NCBI GenBank assembly: GCA_016704435.1
Contig: JADJAB010000001.1
Location: forward strand, 186,001-250,000
Origin: Rhodobacter sp.
Lineage (GTDB): Bacteria > Pseudomonadota > Alphaproteobacteria > Rhodobacterales > Rhodobacteraceae
Length of the DNA: 64,000 nucleotides
Reading direction: 5' to 3'
In this document: positions 54,313-62,798 of the stretch, piece after piece
Position numbering within the stretch: position 1 is the first letter of the stretch
Layout: every line of letters starts with the position of its first letter
Notes under the pieces: model-generated
Seen by the model: the letters and a program-made list of their open reading frames with translations, nothing else
What the model was told of the DNA's origin: nothing
Database searches by the model: none
Translations under genes and position numbers: made by a program

Positions 54313-55275
54313 TTACTCCAGCGCCGGAAAGTAGTCGGTCGGCGACAGCACGATTTCCGCCGGATCGACCCCGGCCGTCAGCACCCGGATCGGCGGGCCG
54401 ACCAGTTCTGTCCGGCGCACGCCGGTCATGGCCGCAAGGGCGGCGTCGATCGCCATCGCCCCCTGTTTCATCGGGTCGTCGAACGGCGCCGCCACGATCC
54501 GCCCGCCGACCAGCCCGCGCGCGACCGAGTGGGTGACATAAGTGGCGGCCAGGACCGGGCCGCCCGCTTGCCCGCCCTGGATCGCCATTGCCGCCTCGAT
54601 CGCCGGAGCGGCACCGATGATCACGTCCGGCTGCGACACCTCTGACAAGGCGCGCTCCAGAAGGCGCAACTGCGCGCTTGTGCCGGTATCGGCGCCAAAG
54701 ACCGCCACGATCCGCAAGGCCGATCCGGCAAGACCCTCGCGCAACCCGCGCTCCAGCGGAGCCACCCAGCCGGATTCCGGCGGGCCAGACAGCAGGATCG
54801 CGGTCCTTTCCCGGCCACCGGCGGGATAGGCCTGGGCAAGAAACCGGCCGAGGCCCAGGCCCATGTCGCGCCAGTCAACGCCGACCCGCGCGGCCAGCGC
54901 ATCGGAATGCAACTCGTTCACCAGACCGATCACCGGCTGCGCCTTCGCCGCGTCGGCCACGGCGGCCAGAAGGGCAGGGTCATCCGACGACACCGCCCCG
55001 ATCAGGATCGCGCCCGGCTGCAGGGCCTGACAGCTGTCCAGCTGGGCGATCTGGCCCTGCAAGGCGCGGTAGCCGCCAGCCTCGAAGAACCGCACATGCA
55101 GACCGCGCAGCGCGGCCCGCGTCTCGATGCCGTTCGCCACGCTCAGCCAGTATTCGTCCTTGAAATGCGGCACCAGCACGCAGACCAGATCGGCATCCGC
55201 AGCGGCAGGTCGACCCATCAGGCCGCACAGGCAAAGAATTGCAGCGCCAAGCGCCTGACGATAGTCATGGTGCAT
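54313..55275 (-). CDS. torT: periplasmic TMAO-sensing binding protein TorT
   Basis: A 320-residue periplasmic protein with a signal peptide ending at about RPAAADA. The mature part has CVLVPHFKDEYWLSVANG, GAILIGAVSSDDPALL and IIGAAPAIEAAMAI, typical of the TorT type I binding-protein family. TorT binds trimethylamine N-oxide and presents it to the sensor kinase TorS, encoded divergently next to it. The two start codons overlap head to head in a GCATGC sequence. The stop lies just past the damaged permease. Confidence 0.87.
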   Translation of the reverse strand: MHHDYRQALGAAILCLCGLMGRPAAADADLVCVLVPHFKDEYWLSVANGIETRAALRGLHVRFFEAGGYRALQGQIAQLDSCQALQPGAILIGAVSSDDPALLAAVADAAKAQPVIGLVNELHSDALAARVGVDWRDMGLGLGRFLAQAYPAGGRERTAILLSGPPESGWVAPLERGLREGLAGSALRIVAVFGADTGTSAQLRLLERALSEVSQPDVIIGAAPAIEAAMAIQGGQAGGPVLAATYVTHSVARGLVGGRIVAAPFDDPMKQGAMAIDAALAAMTGVRRTELVGPPIRVLTAGVDPAEIVLSPTDYFPALE

Positions 55276-58042
55276 GCGCCCCAGACGGTTTGACACACAG
55301 CTCCAGTTCGTCTTCATGGTCCTCTCCGGCCTGACGATCCTTGTCGGCATCACCTCGTTCGGGGTCAACCGCTTCCTCATCACTTCGCATGAACGGGTGC
55401 TTGGCGAAAGCATCGCCATCATCCAGCGCGCCGAGCGGATCGGGCTGGACGCTGATCTTGCCGGCACCACGGCGGGGCGGCTGGCAGAGGCCGGCACCGA
55501 GGCCGAGATCGCGCAGGCCTCGGAGGCGCTGAGGGCGCAGGTCGCGCGGATCGAGTCGGATATCGGTGACCTCAGGCACTTTCTGGGCGATCCCTCGCCC
55601 GCCCTGACCGAGGCCGAAGACATCCGCGCCCTGGTCGCGACGATGGCATCACTGGTACGCCGCAAGAACGCCCTGGCCGAAGCCGCCGCAGCGGAACGGG
55701 CGCGGCTTGCCGATGCCGGTTCGCGGCTGACCCAGCTGATCTCGGCGGAAACCGATCTGGCGCGGCTGCGCATCACGGCGGGGATATGGCAGATGTATGC
55801 TGCCCCGGACGGGCAAAGCCTGCGACCGATGCTGGACCGGCTGGCCGACACCGATTTCTTTGCCTTCGAGCGGATCCGCGCCCTGGCGGAAGCCACCGCC
55901 ACGCTGACGCGGGCGGTCCAGCAGGTCGCTGACAGCATGCAGGCCGAAAGCCTTGCCGCTTTGCAGGCCCGGATGGAAGATGCCTTGCAGCTGGCGCTGA
56001 CCCGCACGCCCTATCTGCCGACGGCGCCGGCGACGAAGGCGGCCGAGGCGGATCTGGCCATCTTTCGGGATGCGCTGGGCGACCGGGGCCTGATTGCGCT
56101 GAAGCGTGACGAACTGGCCGCGCTGGCCGAATTGTCCGGGCTGTCCGTTCAGTTGCAGGACCGGCTGGCCGTCCTGACCAAAGAGGCGCGTGCCGGCCAG
56201 GAAGGCGCCCGCGCGCTGATGAAGTCGCGCATTGCCGATGCCGGCTGGCAGGCCGCCGCGCTGAACCTCGCGCTGGCCGGGGTGATCGCGCTGGGTCTTC
56301 TGGCGGGCTATCTGGTCTGGGTGCGGACCCGGCGTCATGTCGTGTCGCGTCTGGGCGTGGTGGCGGAACGGATCGTCCAGCTTGCCCGCGGAGAGACCGC
56401 CGAGCGGATGCGGATCAGCGGACATGACGAGATCGGCCGGCTGGAAAAGGCCGTCAACGTGTTGCGCCGCCGGACGGAAGAGGCCGCCCGCCTGCGCGAA
56501 AGCCTGGAGGCGGCGGTTCTCGCCCGCACCGCCGATGTCGTGGCCGAGATGCATTCGGCCGATGCCGCCCGTGCCGAGGCCGAAGGGCAAAGCCACGCCA
56601 AGACGCATTTCCTTGCCCGGATGAGCCATGAAATCCGCACGCCGCTGAACGGTGTCATCGGCCTGCTGGACCTTCTGGTGGCAGACGAAGCCGACCCGGC
56701 CCGCCGCACCCGTCTTGGCACCGCGCTGACCTCGGCCCGCGATCTGCAGGAGTTGGCGGAAGACATCCTCAGCTTTTCCAGCGGTGAAGAGACCCAGGCG
56801 CAGGCCCGGCTTGCCGCCTTTGATCCGGCCCGGCTGGCGCAGGGTCTGGCCGATCACTTGCGGGTGCTGGCCCGGCCCAAGGGGCTGGCCACGGTGATCG
56901 AAATTCCCGATGATCTGCCGGCCGCGCTTCTGGGCGATGCCACACGCATCCGGCAGGTGGTGGTCAACCTGATCTCGAATGCGGTGAAATACACCGATAC
57001 CGGCGAGGTTGCCCTGCGGGTGGCGCTGCGGTCTGCCCCGGACGCGGCCTGGCATGAGATCGCCTTTGCGGTCACCGATACGGGGCCGGGGATGACGGCG
57101 GCCGAGACCCGGCAGGCCTTTGACATCTACGGCCGGACCTTCGACGCCCGCCGCCGGGGGATCGCCGGGGTGGGTCTGGGTCTGGCGATCGTGCGGCAGT
57201 TGACCGACGCGATGGGGGGCGAGTTGCGGGTGGCAAGCGTGCCGGGCAAGGGCAGCAGTTTTACCCTGGCGCTGCGCCTTGCACCTGCCGATCCGGCCGC
57301 TCTGGCGAGTGAGGCGGCGCCGGCCGTGCCGCCCGGTTTGCGGGTGCTGGTGGTCGAGGATCACCCGGTCAACCGGCTGGTGGCGCGCGGCTATCTGGAG
57401 CGGATGGGCTGCACCATGACCGAGGCCGCAACCGGCGCCGAGGCGCTGGCCCACGCCATCTCTGCTCAGTTCGACGTGATTCTGATCGACCTGAACCTGC
57501 CCGACATGCGCGGCGAAGAGGTCGCCGCGAAGATCGACCGCAAGGGCGCGCGTGTCGCCGTGCTTACGGCTGACCCGGTGACCGACGACGCTGCAACCCG
57601 CGTCCGGCTGGGCGTCGACAACGCGCTGATCAAGCCGGTTTCGCCCCGCGCGCTGGCGGCAGTTCTTGCGGGCGGTCCGGACGCCTCCAAGGCGGGCGAA
57701 AACGCGGCAACGGAAACGGTCCTGCGCGAAGATGTCGCCACCCTGGGCCCGGATCTGACGGCCGAGATCGTCGCCGCCTTCCTGACCGACCTGGCCGAGG
57801 TGGTGCCGGTCCTTCTGGCCGCCGAAGATGCCGGCCTGCGCCGGGCCATCGCGCATCGGATGAAGGGCGCGGCCAGCAACTTCGCCCTGCACGACCTCTG
57901 CGACCTGCTGAAACGGATCGAGGCCGGGGACGCCGCCGCGCTGCCCCTGATCGCGGCCGAGGCGGACCGCGCCGCCACGGGCCTGCGTGCGGCAGCAGCG
58001 CGGGCGGGGCTTCAGCTGCCCTCGGGCACCGCAAAGCAATAG
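55274..58042 (+). CDS. torS: hybrid sensor histidine kinase TorS
   Basis: A 922-residue hybrid kinase. A first membrane segment (about residues 11-31) and a second (about 327-348) enclose a helical periplasmic sensor. Then come HAMP, the kinase core with H452 in ARMSHEIRTPLNG, an ATPase domain with GVGLGLAIVRQL, a receiver domain with D739 (LIDLNLPDM) and an HPt domain with H861 (IAHRMKGAASNFAL). This four-step layout is that of TorS, which with TorT senses TMAO and phosphorylates TorR. It ends 31 bases inside the convergent torR. Confidence 0.92.
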   Translation: MRPRRFDTQLQFVFMVLSGLTILVGITSFGVNRFLITSHERVLGESIAIIQRAERIGLDADLAGTTAGRLAEAGTEAEIAQASEALRAQVARIESDIGDLRHFLGDPSPALTEAEDIRALVATMASLVRRKNALAEAAAAERARLADAGSRLTQLISAETDLARLRITAGIWQMYAAPDGQSLRPMLDRLADTDFFAFERIRALAEATATLTRAVQQVADSMQAESLAALQARMEDALQLALTRTPYLPTAPATKAAEADLAIFRDALGDRGLIALKRDELAALAELSGLSVQLQDRLAVLTKEARAGQEGARALMKSRIADAGWQAAALNLALAGVIALGLLAGYLVWVRTRRHVVSRLGVVAERIVQLARGETAERMRISGHDEIGRLEKAVNVLRRRTEEAARLRESLEAAVLARTADVVAEMHSADAARAEAEGQSHAKTHFLARMSHEIRTPLNGVIGLLDLLVADEADPARRTRLGTALTSARDLQELAEDILSFSSGEETQAQARLAAFDPARLAQGLADHLRVLARPKGLATVIEIPDDLPAALLGDATRIRQVVVNLISNAVKYTDTGEVALRVALRSAPDAAWHEIAFAVTDTGPGMTAAETRQAFDIYGRTFDARRRGIAGVGLGLAIVRQLTDAMGGELRVASVPGKGSSFTLALRLAPADPAALASEAAPAVPPGLRVLVVEDHPVNRLVARGYLERMGCTMTEAATGAEALAHAISAQFDVILIDLNLPDMRGEEVAAKIDRKGARVAVLTADPVTDDAATRVRLGVDNALIKPVSPRALAAVLAGGPDASKAGENAATETVLREDVATLGPDLTAEIVAAFLTDLAEVVPVLLAAEDAGLRRAIAHRMKGAASNFALHDLCDLLKRIEAGDAAALPLIAAEADRAATGLRAAAARAGLQLPSGTAKQ

Positions 58043-58716
58043 CCCATCCCCGCCCGTGTCAGCAGCCAGTCGGGGTTCGCCGGATCAGCCTCCAGCTTGC
58101 GCCGCAGCCGCCCGACCAGCACGTCGATGGTGCGATCGCCCGGCCGCAGGTCGCCGCGGCCGACGATCTCGCTCAACCGTGCTCGGCCAAACACCACGCC
58201 GGGGTTTCCGGCCAGCGCATCCAGAAGGTCGAACTCCTGCCCGCTCAGCGGCTCGATCCGCGCGGCTGATACCAGCCGCCGCCGGATACGGTCGAAATGC
58301 CAGGGGCCGAAACTGTCCACCGCTGCCGCCGTCGGGGCGCTTTGGCCGATATCGGCGATCCGCGCCATCAGGTTCTTGATCCGCGCCGCCAGCTCGCGCC
58401 GGTCGAAGGGCTTGGTCACATAGTCGTCCGCGCCCATCTCCAGCCCGACGATGCGGTCCACCTGTTCATCGCGCGAGGTCAGAAGGATGATCCCGACCCG
58501 GCTGCGCGCCCGCTGTTCGCGGGTGATCGTCAGCCCGTCTTTCCCCCCAAGCCCGATGTCCAGCAGCAGGATCTCGGGTGGGTCGGTGTCGATGACCTGC
58601 TGCATCGCTTCGGCGTCGGCCACCTCGGTCACGCGGTAGCCCTGCTCTCGCAGATAGCCCGCAAGCCGCATCCGCGTCACGCGGTCATCCTCGACGATCA
58701 GGACATGCCCGGTCAT
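58012..58716 (-). CDS. torR: TMAO response regulator TorR
   Basis: A 234-residue OmpR-family regulator. The receiver domain has the phosphoacceptor D53 (LLLDIGLGG) and lysine in YVTKPFD. The winged helix includes LSGQEFDLLDAL and TIDVLVGRLRRKLE. The run IGLGGKDGL is unusual next to the more common LxLPxxDG and is typical of TorR-like proteins. It is divergent from torA and convergent with torS. Three decameric repeats lie right in front of it, between the two divergent genes. Confidence 0.9.
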   Translation of the reverse strand: MTGHVLIVEDDRVTRMRLAGYLREQGYRVTEVADAEAMQQVIDTDPPEILLLDIGLGGKDGLTITREQRARSRVGIILLTSRDEQVDRIVGLEMGADDYVTKPFDRRELAARIKNLMARIADIGQSAPTAAAVDSFGPWHFDRIRRRLVSAARIEPLSGQEFDLLDALAGNPGVVFGRARLSEIVGRGDLRPGDRTIDVLVGRLRRKLEADPANPDWLLTRAGMGYCFAVPEGS

Positions 58717-58723
58717 GGCTGTC

Positions 58724-58749
58724 TTTACATCCCTTTACAATCTTTTACC
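58724..58749. promoter_or_regulatory. three decameric TTTAC(A/C) repeats between torR and torA, candidate tor boxes
   Basis: TTTACA, TTTACA and TTTACC begin at 58724, 58734 and 58744, exactly ten bases apart, so they lie on one face of the helix. E. coli TorR binds decameric direct repeats (tor boxes) in front of torCAD, and OmpR-type regulators generally prefer such spacing. The repeats start eight bases before torR and end 77 bases before torA. Confidence 0.68.
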
Positions 58750-58826
58750 GCGCGGCTTGGCCTCGCTCAAGGCGCCGGCGTTTCAAAGGTGCCAGACTCA
58801 CCTCGCAAATAGCCAGGAGATCCGCC

Positions 58827-61514
58827 ATGACACTGATCAATTCCACCCGCCGTGGGTTCCTCAAGGGCGGCGCCGCGCTTGTCGGCACCGGCTGGATGAT
58901 GAACAGCACCGCCTTGGCCGCACTTGATCCGAACTCGTTCTCGGATCGCGTGTTCAGCGCCAGCCATTTCGGCCCGTTCGAGGCCGTCGTGCGCGACGGC
59001 AAGATCGTCGAGATCTCGGCGATGATGGAGCTGGACCAGCGCCCGACCGAGATGCTGATGCATGGCATGCTGGACCGCGTCTATGACAAGAGCCGCATCG
59101 ACTATCCGATGGTCCGCAAATCCTATCTGGAGGGCTGGAAGTCCGGCGACGTAAAGCCTGAACTGCGCGGCAAGGAAGAATATGTCCGCGTCGATTGGGA
59201 CACCGCGCTGAAGCTGACCGCCAAGGCCATCGTCGACACCATCGCCGAACATGGCAACCAAGGCATCCTGTCCACCTCTTATGGCGGCTGGAGCCATGCG
59301 GGCATCATGCGCCCGAACGTGTTGCAGGGCAAATTCTTCAACATGATCGGCGGCTGCACCAACACTGTGGGCGACTGGTCCGGCGGCGCCAGCCAGATCA
59401 GCCTGCCGCATGTGATCGGCGACATGGAGGTCTATTCCGCCCAGACCGCCTGGGAAGTCATCCGCGACAATACCGAGGTCTTCGTCCTGGTCGGCTGCGA
59501 CCCGATCAAGAACAACCGCATCGAATACACCGTCGCCGACCATGGCATGTATGGCCCTTGGGAGCAGATCCGCGACAACGGCACCAGGTTCATTTCGATC
59601 AACCCGCAGAAGACGGCGTCCGACGACTATCTGGATGCCGAATGGGTGAGGATCGTTCCCAACACCGACGTGGCGCTGTTCCTGGCCATGGCGTTCCATG
59701 TGCTGGAACAGGGCCTGCAGGACGATGCCTATATGGCTAAATACACCGTCGGCGCCGACAAGTGGATCGCCTATGTCAAGGGCGAGGGCGAAGACGCCAC
59801 GCCGAAGACCCCGGAATGGGCCGCCGCCATCACCGGCATCGACGCCGCCAAGATCCGCGAACTGGCCGAACTGCTGGCCAAATCCAGGACCGAGATCGCC
59901 GGCGCCTGGTCGCTGCAACGCGCCCACCATGGCGAGATGACCCACTGGGCCATCGTCAACTTCGCCGCGCTGACCGGCAAGATCGGCAAGCCGGGGCAAG
60001 GCGTCGGGTTCAGCTGGCACTACGGCAACGGCGGCATGCCGCAATCGGGCAAGGCGACGCCCGCCGGGTTGAGCCAGGGCAAGAACTTCGTCACCGAATA
60101 CATCGTTCCGGCCTCGCGGCTGACCGACGCGCTGGAAAACCCCGGCGCCGAAGTGGTCTACAACGGCAACACCCGCAAATACCCGGACGTTCACATGATC
60201 TACAACGCCGGCAACAACTTCATGTCGCACCAGCAGGACACCAACCGCCTGATCAAGGCGTTGCAAAAGGTCAAGACCATCGTCAGCCAGGATGTGTGGT
60301 GGACGGCGGCGACCCGCTGGGCCGATATCGTGCTGCCGGCCTCGTCGCCCTTGGAGCGCGATGACATGTCGGTCGGCGGCACCTATTCCAACGACCGCAT
60401 CTACGCGATGAAAAAGATGATCGAGCCACTGGGCGAAAGCCGCAGCGATTTCGATATCTTCGCCGGGCTGGCCGACCTGTTCTACCGCCAGTCGCCCTAT
60501 ATCGAGGATCAGCAATACCCCGAATACATCGACATCATGAAGAAGGCCTACAGCATGACCGGTGCGGCCGAAACCACCAGCTTCGAGGAGTTCTGGGAAA
60601 AGGGCTATGCTTGGCAGAAGGTCCCGCAGGAGGCGCGGTCCTGGGTGCGGCACGGCGATTTCTACTCCGACCCCGAAGCGAACCACCTGCACACGAAATC
60701 CGGCAGGATCGAGATGTTCTGCGACACCATCGCCGAGATGAACCTGCCCGATTGCCCCGGCATGCCGATGTGGCTGGAACCGGCGGAATACCTCGGGAAT
60801 GCCGAAGACGGGCAATTGCACGTTGTCAGCCCGCACCCCTGGTATCGCCTGCACAGCCAGATGGACCAGTCGGAATCGCTGCGCGGCCTGTACAAGGTGC
60901 AGGGGCGTGAGCCGGTTCGGATCAGCACCGAAGACGCCGCCGCCCGTGGCATCGAAAACGGCGATCTGGTCGAGATCTTCAACGACCGCGGCACGATCAT
61001 CGCCGGGGCTGTGGTCTCGGACGAGATCATGCCGGGCGTGATCTCGATCTACGAGGGTTGCTGGCCCAGCCTCGACAGCAAGGGGCGCTGCAATTCCGGC
61101 CTGGTGAACTTCCTGACCTCGACGACGAAGTCTTCGGGCCTCAGCCAGGCGACCACGGCGAACACCTGCCTGGCCTCGCTGCGCAAGTGCAAAGACCCCG
61201 AGGGCCCGAACATGGCCTATGAAAAGCCGCCGATCATCGAAGGCATGGAGATGGCCGCGATCGACGACGACGATCTGGCACTGGAGCGTCTGGATGCCGT
61301 GGTCGAGGCGCTCTATGCCGAGATGGGGCCGGGCGAGAAGATGTTCTACGAACGCTGCACCGTCTGCCACGGGCCGCGCGACGTGGGCGCCTTCACCCAG
61401 CTGCAATGGAAGGCGATCACGCCCTCGATGTTCCCGCGTGCCGGCCTTGATGACGACGAAGCGGCGCTGGTCATGGACTTCCTGATGACGAACGCCTCCG
61501 ACTCGGTGAAGTGA
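58827..61514 (+). CDS. torA: TMAO/DMSO reductase (TorA/DorA type) with fused C-terminal cytochrome c domain
   Basis: An 895-residue molybdopterin-guanine-dinucleotide enzyme. A Tat signal with STRRGFLKG precedes export. The molybdenum-binding serine is S185 in GDWSGGASQ, matching DorA/TorA. Catalytic-subunit segments such as GHQ-like MSHQQDTNRLIKAL and VVSPHPWYRLHSQMDQ are present. After the usual end of the enzyme (E. coli TorA has 848 residues) an extra domain holds C844-T-V-C-H848, a c-type haem site, with M868 in TPSMFPRAG as a likely sixth ligand. It resembles the monohaem C-terminal domain of TorC. No torC or torD is adjacent. Confidence 0.92.
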   Translation: MTLINSTRRGFLKGGAALVGTGWMMNSTALAALDPNSFSDRVFSASHFGPFEAVVRDGKIVEISAMMELDQRPTEMLMHGMLDRVYDKSRIDYPMVRKSYLEGWKSGDVKPELRGKEEYVRVDWDTALKLTAKAIVDTIAEHGNQGILSTSYGGWSHAGIMRPNVLQGKFFNMIGGCTNTVGDWSGGASQISLPHVIGDMEVYSAQTAWEVIRDNTEVFVLVGCDPIKNNRIEYTVADHGMYGPWEQIRDNGTRFISINPQKTASDDYLDAEWVRIVPNTDVALFLAMAFHVLEQGLQDDAYMAKYTVGADKWIAYVKGEGEDATPKTPEWAAAITGIDAAKIRELAELLAKSRTEIAGAWSLQRAHHGEMTHWAIVNFAALTGKIGKPGQGVGFSWHYGNGGMPQSGKATPAGLSQGKNFVTEYIVPASRLTDALENPGAEVVYNGNTRKYPDVHMIYNAGNNFMSHQQDTNRLIKALQKVKTIVSQDVWWTAATRWADIVLPASSPLERDDMSVGGTYSNDRIYAMKKMIEPLGESRSDFDIFAGLADLFYRQSPYIEDQQYPEYIDIMKKAYSMTGAAETTSFEEFWEKGYAWQKVPQEARSWVRHGDFYSDPEANHLHTKSGRIEMFCDTIAEMNLPDCPGMPMWLEPAEYLGNAEDGQLHVVSPHPWYRLHSQMDQSESLRGLYKVQGREPVRISTEDAAARGIENGDLVEIFNDRGTIIAGAVVSDEIMPGVISIYEGCWPSLDSKGRCNSGLVNFLTSTTKSSGLSQATTANTCLASLRKCKDPEGPNMAYEKPPIIEGMEMAAIDDDDLALERLDAVVEALYAEMGPGEKMFYERCTVCHGPRDVGAFTQLQWKAITPSMFPRAGLDDDEAALVMDFLMTNASDSVK

Positions 61515-61522
61515 CCGATGAA

Positions 61523-61558
61523 GATGGGGGGCGGCCCGCCGCTCGGGTTGCCCCCATC
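61523..61558 (+). terminator. terminator-like stem-loop after torA
   Basis: GATGGGGGGC and GCCCCCATC pair as a nine-base stem with one bulged G and a 17-base loop, eight bases after the torA stop. No T-run follows (CCCTTGCC), so it is not a classical intrinsic terminator, but it may end or stabilise the torA transcript. Confidence 0.5.
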
Positions 61559-61580
61559 CCTTGCCTGAAAGCCTGCCGAG

Positions 61581-62198
61581 ATGCTTGATTCAACGCCCAC
61601 CGCCCCGCTTCTGGATTTGGCCGCCACCCGCGACATCGCGCTAGCCCAGGTGGCCGCGCTGACCGATCACGATACGCCGGCACTGGCCGCATCCGCCGAT
61701 CTGCTCGTGACCTCGGGCGGAGTGTCGCTGGGTGGGCGCGACCCGGTGCGCCCGACCTTCGCCGCCGCCGTGGGCCGGATCGCCGCCTGGCGCGTGGCGG
61801 TGAAACCCGGCAAGCCGGCGATGTTCGGCCAGCTTGGGCAGGCCGCGGTCACCGGCCTTCCGGGCAACCCGATGGCCGCCTTCGTCGGCTTTCATCTGTT
61901 CGCCGCTGCCCAGATCGCGCGGCTTTCCGGCCAGATGCCGCCTGCCTTCGCTACCGCCCATGGCCGTGCCGATTTCACGGGGAGCCGCCGCACCGGCAGG
62001 GCCGAGGTCTTTCCCGTCCGCTGCACCGGCTCCGACGACGCCGGCCTGCCCCGCCTCTCTCGCCTGGGCCAGGGCGTCTCGGCCACGCTGTTCCCGCTGG
62101 CCCTTGCCGATGGTCTGGCCATGGTCGGCGCCGATAGCGCCGACGTCGACCCGGGCCAGCGGCTGGCCTGGCACCCGTTCCACGCCGGATGGGCGTGA
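61581..62198 (+). CDS. MoeA-like molybdopterin molybdotransferase with large internal deletion
   Basis: A 205-residue protein, about half of a normal MoeA (around 400). The first 30 residues (MLDSTPTAPLLDLAATRDIA) look like a MoeA N-terminus. Then the chain jumps directly to the C-terminal half: SADLLVTSGGVSLGGRD, AWRVAVKPGKPAMFG, GLPGNPMAAFVGFHLFAA and a C-terminal domain IV-like part. The missing section would cover domain II and most of the active-site domain. The frame is kept across the junction. It is either an in-frame deletion mutant or an assembly deletion. MoeA inserts molybdenum, fitting its place next to torA. Confidence 0.72.
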   Translation: MLDSTPTAPLLDLAATRDIALAQVAALTDHDTPALAASADLLVTSGGVSLGGRDPVRPTFAAAVGRIAAWRVAVKPGKPAMFGQLGQAAVTGLPGNPMAAFVGFHLFAAAQIARLSGQMPPAFATAHGRADFTGSRRTGRAEVFPVRCTGSDDAGLPRLSRLGQGVSATLFPLALADGLAMVGADSADVDPGQRLAWHPFHAGWA

Positions 62199-62228
62199 CC
62201 GCATCGTCTGCCACAGGAAGGAACCGCA

Positions 62229-62759
62229 ATGAAACTTGGCTATGTCAGCATCGCAGGGCGCGGCGAAACCGACCGGCTGGTCGCAGACGTGGCGACCCTG
62301 CTGGAGGGTGCGGGTCTTCGGCTCGCCGGCACGGTGCAGACCAACATCGCCCGCCCCGACCGCGCGAAATGCGACATGGACCTGCGGATCCTTCCCGACG
62401 GCCCGGTGGTGCGCATCAGCGAAGATCGCGGCGCCCATGCCCGCGGCTGCATCCTGGATTCGGGGGTGCTGGAACAGACCGTGGTCGCCGTCCAGCAGCG
62501 GCTTGACGGGGCAGACTGCCTGATCGTGAACAAGTTCGGCAAGCGCGAGGCCGAGGGCCGCGGCCTGGTCCCGGTGATCGCCGAGGCGCTGGAGCGCGGC
62601 CTGCCCGTGCTTGTCGGCGTCAATGGGCTGAACCTGTCCGCGTTCATTGGCTTCTCCGGCGGCGTGGCGCAGGCTCTGCCGGCTGATGCCGGTCTTGCGG
62701 CAGAATGGTGCCAGCGCCACGTGCAGCGCGAATGCCAGGCCGTCGGGTCAGACCGGTAG
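62229..62759 (+). CDS. DUF2478 family protein (molybdenum-associated)
   Basis: A 176-residue protein of the DUF2478 family. Segments typical of it are LGYVSIAGRGETDRLVADVA, TNIARPDRAKCDMDLRILPD and LIVNKFGKREAEGRGLVPVI, the last resembling a nucleotide-binding NKFGK loop. Members occur near molybdate transport and molybdenum-cofactor genes, but no function is proven. It follows the MoeA-like gene by 30 bases and is probably part of the same transcript. A role in cofactor supply for TorA is inference. Confidence 0.82.
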   Translation: MKLGYVSIAGRGETDRLVADVATLLEGAGLRLAGTVQTNIARPDRAKCDMDLRILPDGPVVRISEDRGAHARGCILDSGVLEQTVVAVQQRLDGADCLIVNKFGKREAEGRGLVPVIAEALERGLPVLVGVNGLNLSAFIGFSGGVAQALPADAGLAAEWCQRHVQRECQAVGSDR

Positions 62760-62798
62760 CGCGCACCACGAACCGACGGACGGCAAGTCCCGACGCGG

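Noticed and set aside
55649..58039. A 796-residue open frame on the minus strand opposite torS
   Set aside because: It mirrors the torS kinase gene; the composition is typical of antisense shadow frames.
58767..61406. An 879-residue open frame on the minus strand opposite torA
   Set aside because: torA on the plus strand is unmistakable, and the antisense translation has low-complexity composition and no domain.
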